Origin: CBDFLD01 sp965249005
Lineage (GTDB): Bacteria; Acidobacteriota; UBA6911
DNA: 64,000 nt
Assembly: GCA_965249005.1 (NCBI GenBank)
Contig: CBDFLD010000022.1
Span: forward strand, 434,001 to 498,000
Direction: 5' to 3'
In this document: one piece after another, positions 28,564 to 37,247 of the stretch
How the letters are laid out: the number at the start of each line of letters is the position of its first letter
Position numbering within the stretch: position 1 is the first letter of the stretch
The notes under the pieces: model-generated
The model's database searches: none
What the model saw: the letters and a program-made list of their open reading frames with translations, nothing else
Told to the model about the DNA's origin: nothing
Program-made: the position numbers and the translations under genes

Positions 28564-29859
28564 TTGAATGTTTGTGAGAAGCGGAGAGCGCTGAGCGGTA
28601 AGCGGATAGCGCCTGGGATTGTCCTCCTGTTGATCCTTTGCCTCCCAGGCGTGGACGGTCTGCGATCTGCCGAGAAGGAGACTGGTGAAGACTGGCCCGT
28701 GTTTCTCGGGCCACGGCAGGACGGAACTTCGGCTGAAACTGGCCTTCTAGAAGCGTGGCCTGCGACGGGCCCACCAAAAGTATGGGAGCGGGCAGCCGGC
28801 AAAGCCTACAGCGCACCTGTCACATCCCGCGGCCGGCTGATCCTCTTCCATCGCATCCGGGATTCCGAGGTGATCGAGTCCCTGGAGGCGAAGACCGGTG
28901 AAAGCCGATGGAGTTATCGTTATCCCACCGAGTACGTGGACCGCTATGGCTACCACAACGGTCCCCGGTCGTCCCCAACCATTGATGGCGACCGCATCTA
29001 TACCTTCGGCGCCGAAGGAAAACTGACCTGTCTCGATTTTTCCTCCGGCCGTCTTGTCTGGCAACGAGGGGTCAACCAGGAATACACAGTCCCTCAGGGT
29101 TTCTTCGGAGTCGGGACTGCACCCGTCATCGAGGGACGTCTACTGCTGCTCAACGTCGGAGGCCCCGGCGGAGCAGGTGTGGTGGCGTTTGACAAGAACA
29201 ACGGGAAAACCGTCTGGAAGGCAAGTGATGATGGCGCGAGCTATTCGACTCCGGTGGTACGAACCTTTCACGGCCGACGCGTGGCCGTCTTTTTCACCAA
29301 GGACGGCCTCCTGGGGCTTGACCCTGAAACCGGCCGCGAGCTTTACCGCCTCCCTTTTCGCTCCAGAATACACGAATCCGTCAACGCCGCTTCTCCTGTC
29401 GTGGTCGGCGACATCGTATTCGTTTCGGCCACCTACAACGTCGGGTCCGTGGCCGTGCGACTGGGAGCGGAGGGATTGCAGAAGCTCTGGCAAAGCCGAA
29501 CGGCCATGCAGAACCACTGGGCGACGAGCATCTACCACGACGGCAATCTCTATGGCATGGACGGACGCCACGAGCATGGATCGAACTTCCGCTGTATCGA
29601 GTTTCGCACCGGCAACGTGCGTTGGACTGCGGATGAAGGCCTTGGTCGAGCCTCGTTCATCATGGCCGACGGGCACTTCATCGCACTGGGGGAACGGGGT
29701 GATCTGGCCTTGATCGAGGTGAACCCAACCCGGTATGTCGAAAAGTCGAAAGTTCGAATGCTCCGTTATCCCTGCTGGACACCGCCAGTGCTATCACACG
29801 GATTCTTGTACCTGCGAAATGAGGACACACTTGTTTGTTTGAATCTGAGGGAAAAATGA
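28564..29859 (+). CDS. PQQ-type beta-propeller protein, secreted (start uncertain)
   Basis: A PQQ-like/quinoprotein beta-propeller of about 430 residues. The conserved opening DWPVFLGPRQDGTS and the strands LEAKTGESRW, LDFSSGRLVWQRG, FDKNNGKTVWKASDDG and LDPETGRELYRLPF show the W-repeat blades. Related secreted proteins are common in Planctomycetes and Acidobacteriota and are usually of unknown function. A hydrophobic stretch (IVLLLILCLPG) serves as signal peptide. The only starts are TTG/GTG codons: TTG 28564 has no ribosome-binding site, and codons 6-17 are made of heptad repeats (28580-28614), so the original 5' end may have been replaced by repeat DNA. The blades themselves are intact. 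No cofactor-binding claim can be made. Confidence 0.7.
   Translation: MNVCEKRRALSGKRIAPGIVLLLILCLPGVDGLRSAEKETGEDWPVFLGPRQDGTSAETGLLEAWPATGPPKVWERAAGKAYSAPVTSRGRLILFHRIRDSEVIESLEAKTGESRWSYRYPTEYVDRYGYHNGPRSSPTIDGDRIYTFGAEGKLTCLDFSSGRLVWQRGVNQEYTVPQGFFGVGTAPVIEGRLLLLNVGGPGGAGVVAFDKNNGKTVWKASDDGASYSTPVVRTFHGRRVAVFFTKDGLLGLDPETGRELYRLPFRSRIHESVNAASPVVVGDIVFVSATYNVGSVAVRLGAEGLQKLWQSRTAMQNHWATSIYHDGNLYGMDGRHEHGSNFRCIEFRTGNVRWTADEGLGRASFIMADGHFIALGERGDLALIEVNPTRYVEKSKVRMLRYPCWTPPVLSHGFLYLRNEDTLVCLNLREK
28580..28614. repeat. Heptanucleotide array, opposite sense, within the 5' coding region
   Basis: AGCGGAG AGCGCTG AGCGGTA AGCGGAT AGCGCCT, the complement-sense form of the SCGCTTT family. It overlaps the presumed start region of the propeller gene. 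Confidence 0.8.
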
Positions 29860-29866
29860 GGGTTTA

Positions 29867-30008
29867 GCTATCAGCGTCTGACCGGCGCGTCGCGCCGGTC
29901 ACTTGGTAAAGTAACTGCACTGCACAGCCTGAAAAACGTGGTTCTTGGCGATTTGCTAAGTTACACATATAACAGCAGATCCGCGAGCAGTTACTGGAGA
30001 GCTATCAG
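29867..30008 (+). repeat. 142-bp structured repeat element, copy A (identical to copy D)
   Basis: By base-by-base reading this is identical over 142 bases to 48971-49112. It opens with a heptad remnant, then a GC-rich hairpin (GACCGGCGC, loop GTC, GCGCCGGTC). An inner pair, GTAACTGC and GCAGTTAC, bounds a conserved ~90-base core, and it closes with GAGCTATCAG. It starts seven bases after the stop codon of the propeller gene. Together with copy B it fills the 347-base gap 29860-30206, which has no gene. Confidence 0.9.
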
Positions 30009-30027
30009 CAGTCAGCTTTCAGCGCTG
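30000..30027 (+). repeat. Heptanucleotide array between element copies A and B
   Basis: AGCTATC AGCAGTC AGCTTTC AGCGCTG; it overlaps the end of copy A and the start of copy B. Confidence 0.8.
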
Positions 30028-30150
30028 ACTGGCACAACGCGCCAGTCGCTTGGGAACGTAACTGCGCAGCGCACCATGAAAAAAGTGGTTTTTGACGATT
30101 TGCTAAGTTACACGCATAGCAGCAGATCCGCGAGCAGTTACTTAAGAGCT
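30021..30150 (+). repeat. Structured repeat element, copy B (diverged)
   Basis: Same order of parts as copy A with many substitutions. The hairpin reads GACTGGCAC, loop AAC, GCGCCAGTC. The inner pair GTAACTGC / GCAGTTAC and the core segment GATTTGCTAAGTTACAC are kept. Confidence 0.85.
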
Positions 30151-30206
30151 TATAGCGCGCACATACTGGAGAGAATCACCTGCAAGCCAAGGCTGAGCCG
30201 CTTTCG

Positions 30207-31979
30207 TCAGTGTTGCTGTCGAAGCTTGGATGAGTCACCTATCGGGATCCTCGATAGATCCCGATAGACAACGGCGGCCGCAATCACGCCTACCACCAGG
30301 ATGGCGGAACCCAGGCCTGTGCTTCCCAGAATGATCTTGCCCACGCCGAAAAGCACTGCGTAGACCAAGACGGATCCCAAGATCCAGTCCAAGAACAGCC
30401 GGCCATATCCCGAATCGGCCTCTACCTCCGGAAATTCTTCGCGATACTTCCTCCACCCGATTCCGCCGGGTCGGACGAGTTTATAAAAGCGAGCAAGATG
30501 TTCGTGGTCGACCTGTTTCGTTGCCAGCGTCGCCGCCACCCAGCAAACCGTGGTGACCGCCACGATGTAGAACAGCGTGTCCGGAAAGCTGACGTCGGTG
30601 TAGCGTACAATATAGGCATAGACGAAGAAGGGGGTCACGGTGGCCACGATCTCACTCCAAGCATTGATGCGCCACCAGTAGAAGCGAAGAATCAGGACCA
30701 GCCCGACGCCGGCGCCGGCTTCCATGATGAACTGCCATGCCCCCGAGATCGTCTGGATTCTCATGGTTACGGCGACGGAGGCGAGCATCACGACAAACGT
30801 CGCCAAACGCGAGATCAGCACATAATGGCTCGCGGAGGCCTCACGCCGGATAAACCGCTTGTAGAAATCGTTGACCAGATACGATGTCCCCCAGTTGAGC
30901 AAGGTCGTGATGGTAGACATGTACGCGGCCAGAAACGAGGCGACCAGAAGTCCTCGCATGCCGGTCGGCAAATAGTCTCGCATCGCATAAATATAGCCGA
31001 GCCTTTTCTCTTCCGGCCCCAGCTCGGGGTATAAAACCAGGCTGGCCAGCGCCACCACGATCCAGGGCCACGGACGCAAGCAGTAGTATGCGATCGTGAA
31101 CCAGAGCGTGGCCAGCAGCGAATGTCTCTCGTCCTTCGACGACAGCATCCGTTGCGCAATAAACCCGCCACCGCCCGGTTCGGAGCCTGGGTACCAGACC
31201 GCCCACCACTGGATGAAGATGTAGGCAAAAAAGGCACTGACAGTCAAAGACAGGACTCCACCCGTGACGGCCTGTTCGACGTTACCGACGATGGGCAGAA
31301 ACTGAAACACCCAGTCGGGAAGTTGGCGCTGCAGCCCGGAGATTCCGCCCACCTGGGGAAGGTCCAACACGATGAAGGCCAGCGCCATGGTCCCGATCAT
31401 CGCAATCACGAACTGAATCGCATCGGTGACCGCCACACCCCACAGCCCGGCCAGCGCAGAGTACACTGCGACGAAGAGCATGATCCCAAAGACATAGAGC
31501 AGAACTTGCTCGGAAGGGATGCCGAACATGCCCTCGAGAATGGATGCCATGGCGACATTGACCCAGCCCATTACGACGGTGTTGATGAAAAGGCCCAGAT
31601 ACAGGGCGCGAAATCCCCGCAGGAAGGCCCCCACCTTTCCCGAGTAACGCAGCTCGATAAACTCGACGTCGGTGATCACACCAGAGCGCCGCCAAAGACG
31701 CGCGAAAAAGAAGACGGTGAAGATCATCCCGACGACGAAGTTCCACCACAACCAGTTGCCCGCGATCCCGTTGCGAGCGACCAGTTCTGTGACGGCCAGG
31801 GGTGTGTCGGTGGCAAAGGTCGTCGCCACCATCGAAGTGCCGGCAATCCACCAGGGAAGGTTTCTGCCGGACAAGAAGAATTCCTCGATACTCTTTCCGG
31901 CACGTTTCCTGAAATAGGCCGCGATAACGAAACTCAAGATGAAGTAGGCAACCACGATAATCCAATCGACTAGATGCAT
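30207..31979 (-). CDS. Sodium:solute symporter (SSS family), long form
   Basis: A 590-residue sodium-coupled transporter with about 13-14 membrane segments. Seen: IIVVAYFILSFVIAAYF, EEFFLSGRNLPWW, DVEFIELRYSG, ALAGLWGVAVTDAIQF and SFLAAYMSTITTLLNWGTSYLVND, the last with the small and hydroxyl residues of the sodium-binding helix. ATG 31979 is chosen over upstream starts because GGGAGG precedes it and the first helix follows at once; the 50 extra residues upstream look noncoding. It is the only minus-strand gene between 21 and 49 kb. A perfect 10-bp inverted repeat lies inside its last codons (30240-30266). Of the four symporters here, this one has the longest C-terminal extension. Substrate unknown. 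Confidence 0.88.
   Translation of the reverse strand: MHLVDWIIVVAYFILSFVIAAYFRKRAGKSIEEFFLSGRNLPWWIAGTSMVATTFATDTPLAVTELVARNGIAGNWLWWNFVVGMIFTVFFFARLWRRSGVITDVEFIELRYSGKVGAFLRGFRALYLGLFINTVVMGWVNVAMASILEGMFGIPSEQVLLYVFGIMLFVAVYSALAGLWGVAVTDAIQFVIAMIGTMALAFIVLDLPQVGGISGLQRQLPDWVFQFLPIVGNVEQAVTGGVLSLTVSAFFAYIFIQWWAVWYPGSEPGGGGFIAQRMLSSKDERHSLLATLWFTIAYYCLRPWPWIVVALASLVLYPELGPEEKRLGYIYAMRDYLPTGMRGLLVASFLAAYMSTITTLLNWGTSYLVNDFYKRFIRREASASHYVLISRLATFVVMLASVAVTMRIQTISGAWQFIMEAGAGVGLVLILRFYWWRINAWSEIVATVTPFFVYAYIVRYTDVSFPDTLFYIVAVTTVCWVAATLATKQVDHEHLARFYKLVRPGGIGWRKYREEFPEVEADSGYGRLFLDWILGSVLVYAVLFGVGKIILGSTGLGSAILVVGVIAAAVVYRDLSRIPIGDSSKLRQQH
30240..30266. repeat. Perfect 10-bp hairpin in symporter 3' coding end
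   Basis: TATCGGGATC and GATCCCGATA separated by seven bases, within codons for YRDLSRIPIG about 10-20 codons before the stop. No T-run follows, so it is not an obvious terminator. Confidence 0.75.
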
Positions 31980-32124
31980 GCAGTTTTGCCTCCCGGGTGC
32001 GATCTTACCGCGACAAAGAAACCAATGATTCTGTCCGACCGACGCTCGAGACGATGGTTGTGGGTGGAGCGGGTCAATCCGGTAGAAGGGTACACCAATC
32101 CCAAACCAAGCGGTACTCCCAACC

Positions 32125-32156
32125 GGCAATCCACGGACACAGATCCGTGGATTGCC
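32125..32156. promoter_or_regulatory. Perfect 13-bp hairpin upstream of TPR gene
   Basis: GGCAATCCACGGA and TCCGTGGATTGCC flank a six-base loop, 55 bases before the TPR start codon in the divergent spacer 31980-32211. No T-run follows on either strand. It is a leader structure, operator or repeat remnant; the role is unknown. Confidence 0.6.
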
Positions 32157-32211
32157 CCTTCCCTGTCTCTCCTTGCTCAGATAACCTTATTGGGCAACCG
32201 GAGAACGCTCC

Positions 32212-33720
32212 ATGAGAGACTCGCTAGTGTCACTCGTCGCGGTGCTGCTTTTTCACTTGGGCCCATCCATTTCCTGGTCTCAACAGCGGCGACCCCTTCA
32301 GCCGCTGCCGGAGACGACGATTTCGATTCCCTGCAGTACCAAGGATCCTATCCCCGGCGGGGAAGCCGGCTTCAGTGACAAGGAGCTGCAAGATGCGATC
32401 GAGAGGTTGACTTCCATGTTAGCGGCCGCCCCGGACAATCCTCAGCTGCACTTTCAGCTCGGTTCCATCTATGTGGCAAGGATCGAGTTCGCGAAAGCCA
32501 TCGAGGAGTACCAGAAGTCACTCGAGCACAGTCCTCAATGTGAGGATTGCGCCCTGGCCCTCGGGTCGCTCCTTTCGCATTGCGACCAGAATTCCTATGC
32601 CTTTGGGCTGCTGGAAGGTTTTTTGAAACAAAACTCCGGCTCCCACCGGGTCATGCGTCAGCTGTCGTTTTACTACCTCGCTCAAGCGAAATACCGCCAG
32701 GCGAAATCTTTCGCGGAACGTGCCCAGAGTCTCGATCCGAATGATGCCAACGGACATCACCTGCTGGGCCTGAGCTACCGGGGTCTGAACGATCTGACGC
32801 GGGCGAAGAGCAGCTTCAAGCGGGCAATCCAACAGATGCCCTCGATGCGCGAGCCTCATCTGGAGCTCGGCATGCTCTATGCCACGAAGGAAGAAAGCTA
32901 CCCGCAAGCCGTGAAGTACCTCGAGAAATCGATTGCACTGGGTCTCGAGCATCCGGATATCTACAAGAGCTTGGGGATCATTCTCATCGCGCAAGGCAAG
33001 CATAAGCAGGCGATTCGCCAGCTCGAAAAAGCCGTGAAACTTGCACCCGACTATAACGAGCCCCACTATCTGTTGGCCAACGCCTATCGGAAGTTGGGAG
33101 AAAAGGAGAAGTCCGCTCAGGCGCTGGCACGATTCCGTTCGCTGGAGCGAAAGACAGGGGCCAAGAGCCAAGACGGGGGAACGACACCCGCGGTTTCTGG
33201 CGGAATTCGCCACTACGATCAAGGAATAAAGCTCTTCTTCGAGGCCAAGAATCCGGAAAAGGCGTACGAAGCTTTCAAGAAGGCGATCGCCATTGAGCCG
33301 AGCCTGGACCTTGCGCTTTTTTATCTGGCCCAGATCGATCTCTCCCGGGGTCGGCAACGGGATGCGTCCGCATGGATTCGTAGAGCGATCAACATCGATG
33401 CCCTGAAACCGGAGTATTACCTTGTCTTGGCTCAGAGTCTGGAGAAAACAGATGGCGCCGGCGCTCTTCGTGCCGTGACGGAAGCGATCGAATTGAAGCC
33501 GGATGAAGCGGAGTTTCACAATCTCGAAGGCAACATGCGCTTCAGCACGGGGGACTACGCCGGAGCTGCTCGGGCCTACCGAGCTGCGATCCGTATCGAC
33601 GCGGAAAACTCGTTATTTCATTTGAATCTTTCCTCGGCCCTGGATCGCAACGGCGAGCTGCAGGAAAGCCGGAAAGCAAAAGACCGCTACCGCGAACTGC
33701 TCACCAAAAAGGACCGCTAG
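32212..33720 (+). CDS. Secreted TPR-repeat protein
   Basis: A 502-residue protein with a signal peptide (LVSLVAVLLFHLGPSISWS) and about a dozen tetratricopeptide repeats from residue 65 to the end. Clear ones are LHFQLGSIYVARIEFAKAIE, NDANGHHLLGLSYRGLNDL, NEPHYLLANAYRKLGEKEK and AEFHNLEGNMRFSTGDYAG. TPR superhelices hold protein partners together and have no enzymatic activity; an exported one probably acts in the periplasm. GGAG stands nine bases before the ATG. It is followed by an intrinsic terminator, so it is its own transcription unit, and it is divergent from the symporter gene. The partner is unknown. Confidence 0.88.
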   Translation: MRDSLVSLVAVLLFHLGPSISWSQQRRPLQPLPETTISIPCSTKDPIPGGEAGFSDKELQDAIERLTSMLAAAPDNPQLHFQLGSIYVARIEFAKAIEEYQKSLEHSPQCEDCALALGSLLSHCDQNSYAFGLLEGFLKQNSGSHRVMRQLSFYYLAQAKYRQAKSFAERAQSLDPNDANGHHLLGLSYRGLNDLTRAKSSFKRAIQQMPSMREPHLELGMLYATKEESYPQAVKYLEKSIALGLEHPDIYKSLGIILIAQGKHKQAIRQLEKAVKLAPDYNEPHYLLANAYRKLGEKEKSAQALARFRSLERKTGAKSQDGGTTPAVSGGIRHYDQGIKLFFEAKNPEKAYEAFKKAIAIEPSLDLALFYLAQIDLSRGRQRDASAWIRRAINIDALKPEYYLVLAQSLEKTDGAGALRAVTEAIELKPDEAEFHNLEGNMRFSTGDYAGAARAYRAAIRIDAENSLFHLNLSSALDRNGELQESRKAKDRYRELLTKKDR

Positions 33721-33728
33721 TCTCATTC

Positions 33729-33754
33729 CAGTCTGATAGACTGTTTTTCTTTTT
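33729..33754 (+). terminator. Intrinsic terminator after TPR gene
   Basis: Stem CAGTCT / AGACTG with a three-base loop, followed at once by TTTTTCTTTTT, nine bases after the stop codon. Confidence 0.75.
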
Positions 33755-33764
33755 ACGAGAAATT

Positions 33765-33818
33765 GCCGCTCACGAGGTGAGCGGCCCACGTAGGCGTCTC
33801 ACGAGACGCCCGGCCTAC
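33765..33818. repeat. Two adjacent hairpins before the aminotransferase gene
   Basis: The first is perfect: GCCGCTCAC, loop GAG, GTGAGCGGC (33765-33785). The second is GGCGTCT, loop CACG, AGACGCC (33793-33810), enclosed by GTAGGC / GCCTAC. They end ten bases before the ribosome-binding site at 33821-33826. The GGCGTCTC / GAGACGCC motif returns at 60107-60131, so this may be a dispersed palindromic repeat. Confidence 0.7.
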
Positions 33819-33833
33819 GAAAGGAGCATCTCG

Positions 33834-35018
33834 ATGCCGGGACCAGGATCCTACTGGATAGGAAAAGAAGAACGCGACGAAGTGTTGGAAGTCCTCGAGA
33901 GCGGGCATCTTTCTCGATACGGTGATCTCGAGGATCCGCGTTTCCTTCACAAGGTCTACTCGCTAGAGGAAGAGTTCGCCGATTATTGCGGAGTCAAGCA
34001 CGCGCTGGTGACGAGCTCGGGAACCGGTTCCCTTCTGATCTCCATGCTGGCCATGGGGCTGGAACGCGCCGACGAGGTGATCGTTCCGGCCTACACGTTC
34101 GTGGCCACATATACGGCGGCCATCTTTGCCGGCATCACCCCAGTTTTGGCTGAAGTTGACGAAAGCCTCACGCTCGATCCGGAGGATGTAGAACGCAGGA
34201 TCACACCGAAGACGAAGGCAATCATGCCCGTTCACATGCTGGGAAACCCGTCGAACATGGACGCCATGCAAGGGATCGCCAATCAGCACGGACTCATGGT
34301 GCTCGAAGATGGATGCCAGGCGGCAGGCGCCTCTTATCACGGCCGGAAGGTAGGCTCCATCGGAAAGATGGGCGCTTTTTCGTTGAACGTTTTCAAAACG
34401 ATCACAGCGGGCGACGGCGGCATCGTGGTAACCGACGACGAGGAGCTCTACGAACGCGCCTTCGGCTTGCACGATCAAGGCCACAAACCACTGCGCGCCG
34501 GTTTGGAGGTCGGTCACCGCAATCTGCTCGGGCTGAACTTCCGTGTCAACGAACTCGTCGGCGCCGTTGCCCGCGCCCAGTTGCGCAAGATCGACCAGAT
34601 CACGTCCACGCTCCGGACGAAAAAGAAGCGACTCAAAGAAGGAATCTCCGGCATCGAGGGCACGAGGTTTCGAAAGCTGCACGATGCCGAAGGAGAGTGC
34701 GGTACGTTGTGTGTCGTGATCTTCGACAGTGCGGAACAGGCGGCTGGGGTGAGCCGGGCGCTCGGGACCACCACTCTGGATCACAGCGGCTGGCATGTCT
34801 ATGCCAATATGGAACACGTCAATCACTACTTGAGAGAAATCGGTCAGCCCCACGGCAAGGGCGCCTATCCTCGCACGGACGACATCCTGAGCCGGTCGAT
34901 CAACCTCAGCGTGGGCGTGGTCGACGCCGGGCTTGGCTCCGCTTTTGGCATCCACATCGACTCCACCGACGAGGAGATTGACGCTGTCGCGGGCGAGTTC
35001 CGTCAGGCGTGCCAGTGA
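33834..35018 (+). CDS. DegT/DnrJ/EryC1/StrS-family PLP aminotransferase
   Basis: A 394-residue enzyme of the sugar aminotransferase family, which uses PLP to aminate or dehydrate keto-sugars, often nucleotide-linked. Seen: VTSSGTGSLLISMLAMG (cofactor phosphate region), IVPAYTFVATYTAAIFAG, LEDGCQAAGASYHGRKVG (Asp that contacts the pyridine nitrogen) and SLNVFKTITAGDGG with Lys188 as the Schiff-base lysine. GAAAGGAG precedes ATG 33834; an upstream in-frame start inside the hairpins is rejected. It overlaps the HAD phosphatase gene by one base (TGATG), so the two are translationally coupled, and a symporter follows. The operon suggests processing of an imported amino- or deoxysugar, not only surface polysaccharide synthesis. 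Confidence 0.88.
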   Translation: MPGPGSYWIGKEERDEVLEVLESGHLSRYGDLEDPRFLHKVYSLEEEFADYCGVKHALVTSSGTGSLLISMLAMGLERADEVIVPAYTFVATYTAAIFAGITPVLAEVDESLTLDPEDVERRITPKTKAIMPVHMLGNPSNMDAMQGIANQHGLMVLEDGCQAAGASYHGRKVGSIGKMGAFSLNVFKTITAGDGGIVVTDDEELYERAFGLHDQGHKPLRAGLEVGHRNLLGLNFRVNELVGAVARAQLRKIDQITSTLRTKKKRLKEGISGIEGTRFRKLHDAEGECGTLCVVIFDSAEQAAGVSRALGTTTLDHSGWHVYANMEHVNHYLREIGQPHGKGAYPRTDDILSRSINLSVGVVDAGLGSAFGIHIDSTDEEIDAVAGEFRQACQ

Positions 35019-35659
35019 TGACCATCGAAGTATTCCTGTTCGATATGGATGGCACGCTCATCGATTCCGAGAAGATCTATGTCGTGGCCATCCGGCTTGC
35101 GTTGGCAGATCGTAACTGCCAGGTGACGCATCCGGAGTCTGAAGCACTCGTCTACGGGAAGGGTTGGAAAGACGTTTACATAGAGGCAAATGAGCGATTC
35201 CCCGGAGTTTACTCCACGTCCGAGGAAATGGAGGGAGTCGTTCACGATCATTTCGTCGAGCAGCGGGGCCAGCGCGACATTCGGATTCCAGGCTCCATTG
35301 AGTTGCTGAACCGTCTTTCGGCAAACTATCCCGTCGCGATCGTCTCGGGTTCGCCACGGAAGGATGTCGAAGCGGGAATCCAGTTGATGGGAGTGGATTC
35401 CCGTCTTGCCTTCTACCTTGGAGCGGAAGACTACGGTCCCGGCAAACCGGATCCGACGTGCTATCGACTCGCCGCCGAGCGAATGAAGCGGCTACCAGCC
35501 AACTGTCTCGTCTTCGAAGATAGCACGGCGGGAGTCACGGCCGCCAAGGAGGCTGGCATGGGTTGTATCGGACTCCGGAGAAAAGGTGCGCCGTTTCAAG
35601 ATCTATCCGCGGCGGACGCTGTTCTGGGCGATCTCGCTGATTTCAATCCGCAAGAATAA
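35018..35659 (+). CDS. HAD-superfamily hydrolase, beta-phosphoglucomutase-like
   Basis: A 213-residue cytoplasmic phosphatase or phosphomutase of HAD subfamily I with an alpha-helical cap. Motif I is FLFDMDGTLIDSE (nucleophile Asp9, acid/base Asp11), motif II VAIVSGS, motif III Lys in GKPDP, and motif IV VFEDSTAGVTAAKEAG. The nearest well-known relatives dephosphorylate sugar phosphates or isomerise beta-glucose-1-phosphate. The ATG shares its A with the stop codon of the aminotransferase gene, which fixes the start and implies translational coupling; a GTG nine bases earlier is less likely. The symporter start lies 16 bases after its stop. The exact substrate is not known. Confidence 0.88.
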   Translation: MTIEVFLFDMDGTLIDSEKIYVVAIRLALADRNCQVTHPESEALVYGKGWKDVYIEANERFPGVYSTSEEMEGVVHDHFVEQRGQRDIRIPGSIELLNRLSANYPVAIVSGSPRKDVEAGIQLMGVDSRLAFYLGAEDYGPGKPDPTCYRLAAERMKRLPANCLVFEDSTAGVTAAKEAGMGCIGLRRKGAPFQDLSAADAVLGDLADFNPQE

Positions 35660-35675
35660 AAAGAGGACCGAGTCA

Positions 35676-37244
35676 ATGGAACTTAGCGCCCTGGACATTG
35701 CGGTTTTCCTTGGATTCACGGCAACGGTAACCGGAGTTGGGTTTTGGGTCGCGCGCCGCCAGGAAGCAACCGTGGGAGAATATTTCCTGGCAGGCAATCG
35801 GGTGCCGTGGTTCGCGATCGGGGTCTCGATCATCGCAGCCAGCATCAGCACCGAGCAATTCCTGGGCGAAGTCGGGTTTGCCTATCAACATGGGTTGGCC
35901 GTGGCCAATTGGGAGTGGGCCGTTTTCCCTGCCCAGATGATTCTTACCTTTATCTTCATCCCCGTTTTTCTGCGGCAGCGCATCGTGACCATACCGGAAT
36001 ACCTGGCGCGCCGGTACGACGACCGGTGTGCCACGGTGTTTGCTTTTCTTCTGGTCGCCAGCTACGCCCTCATCAACCTGGCGGGGGTGCTCTACCTTGG
36101 CGGTTTTGCCATCGAGACGCTATTCGGAATCGACAAATGGATCGCCCTCTGGCTTCTGGCCGCAATTGCGGGCGCCTACACCATCTACGGGGGTTTGACC
36201 TCTGTCGTCTGGACCGACATGCTCAATGGCACCATTCTCCTGGGCGGAGGAGTTCTGGTCTTCGTCCTCGGGGTACTCGCTGTTCCAGGGGGCTTCACCG
36301 AGATTCTGGGAAGCGGCTCGAGAGCCCATCTGATCTTACCGGCGTCGGATCCGGATCTCCCATGGACGGCGATTCTGGCCCTCGCGCTCTCGACCAACGT
36401 CTTTTACTACTGTACCAATCAATATATCAATCAACGCTGTCTGGCCGCACGCACCGAATGGGACGCTCGCATGGGAGTGATCTTCGCTTCCTTTCTGGGA
36501 ATTCCCTTGGCCCTGGCCGTCACGTTTCCCGGGATGATTGCATACGCCCTCAACCCGAATCTGGAAGTGGCGGACCAAGCTTACCCTTACGTGGTCGCGG
36601 AGCTGGTCCCTCAGGGTCTCCGCGGAGTTATCTTTGCAGCACTGACCGGCGCGGTACTTTCCACGATTGCTTCTCTCGTCAGCTCCTCGTCGGCCATCGT
36701 GTCGATGAACCTCTATCGTAGGTTTCTGAATCCCACGGCATCCGATCGGCAAATGATACGCTCGGGCCGCTTCGCCGGACTCGGCGTCCTGCTCCTTGGA
36801 GCCCTCTGGACTCCGGTGGTCGACCGCTTCGAGTTGGTCTTCGCGTATTTTCAGGAGTGCTGGGTCTTCTTTGCCGCGCCCATTGTAGTCGTCTTTTTAG
36901 GCGGCATACTCTGGAAACGGGCCACCGCAAACGCCGCCTTCACGATTCTGATGCTGGGGTTCCCGATGCTGATTCTGGTCTTTGTCCGCCGGGAACTATT
37001 CCCTTCCGTCAATCCATTCAATCTAGCCGGGATGGCGGCAATTCTGATGTTCGGGCTCCTGATCTTTCTATCGCTGACCCAGAAGGCACCGTCGGAAACG
37101 CAGACGGCAAACAACGTTTGGGAGTCCAGGCTGGTCACACTGGCCAACGGAAGCTCAGCGTCGGTGATGTCGCTGACCTCGGAGAAGTTCTGGGCGGTTG
37201 TTCTCCTGGTTGCGTACGGGGCGTTGTACGTATGGTTATGGTGA
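35676..37244 (+). CDS. Sodium:solute symporter (SSS family, SGLT-like)
   Basis: A 522-residue transporter with about 13-14 membrane segments and sugar-symporter-like features: EYFLAGNRVPWFAIGVSIIAASISTEQFLG, TIPEYLARRYDDR, AGAYTIYGGLTSVVWTDMLNG, TNQYINQRCLAARTEWDAR and GAVLSTIASLVSSSSAIVSMNLYRRF (sodium-site serines). ATG 35676 is preferred because AGAGGA precedes it; the 30 codons upstream overlap the HAD gene. It is the third gene of the aminotransferase-HAD-symporter run, so its solute is probably a sugar or amino sugar handled by those enzymes. A heptad array starts three bases after its stop, ahead of the GH2-like gene. Confidence 0.88.
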   Translation: MELSALDIAVFLGFTATVTGVGFWVARRQEATVGEYFLAGNRVPWFAIGVSIIAASISTEQFLGEVGFAYQHGLAVANWEWAVFPAQMILTFIFIPVFLRQRIVTIPEYLARRYDDRCATVFAFLLVASYALINLAGVLYLGGFAIETLFGIDKWIALWLLAAIAGAYTIYGGLTSVVWTDMLNGTILLGGGVLVFVLGVLAVPGGFTEILGSGSRAHLILPASDPDLPWTAILALALSTNVFYYCTNQYINQRCLAARTEWDARMGVIFASFLGIPLALAVTFPGMIAYALNPNLEVADQAYPYVVAELVPQGLRGVIFAALTGAVLSTIASLVSSSSAIVSMNLYRRFLNPTASDRQMIRSGRFAGLGVLLLGALWTPVVDRFELVFAYFQECWVFFAAPIVVVFLGGILWKRATANAAFTILMLGFPMLILVFVRRELFPSVNPFNLAGMAAILMFGLLIFLSLTQKAPSETQTANNVWESRLVTLANGSSASVMSLTSEKFWAVVLLVAYGALYVWLW

Positions 37245-37247
37245 GGG

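Noticed and set aside
29938..30267. Short frame beginning MVLGDLLSYTYNSRS
   Set aside because: It is a translation of element copies A and B and the heptads; the same peptide start recurs wherever the repeat occurs, so it reflects the repeat and not a gene.
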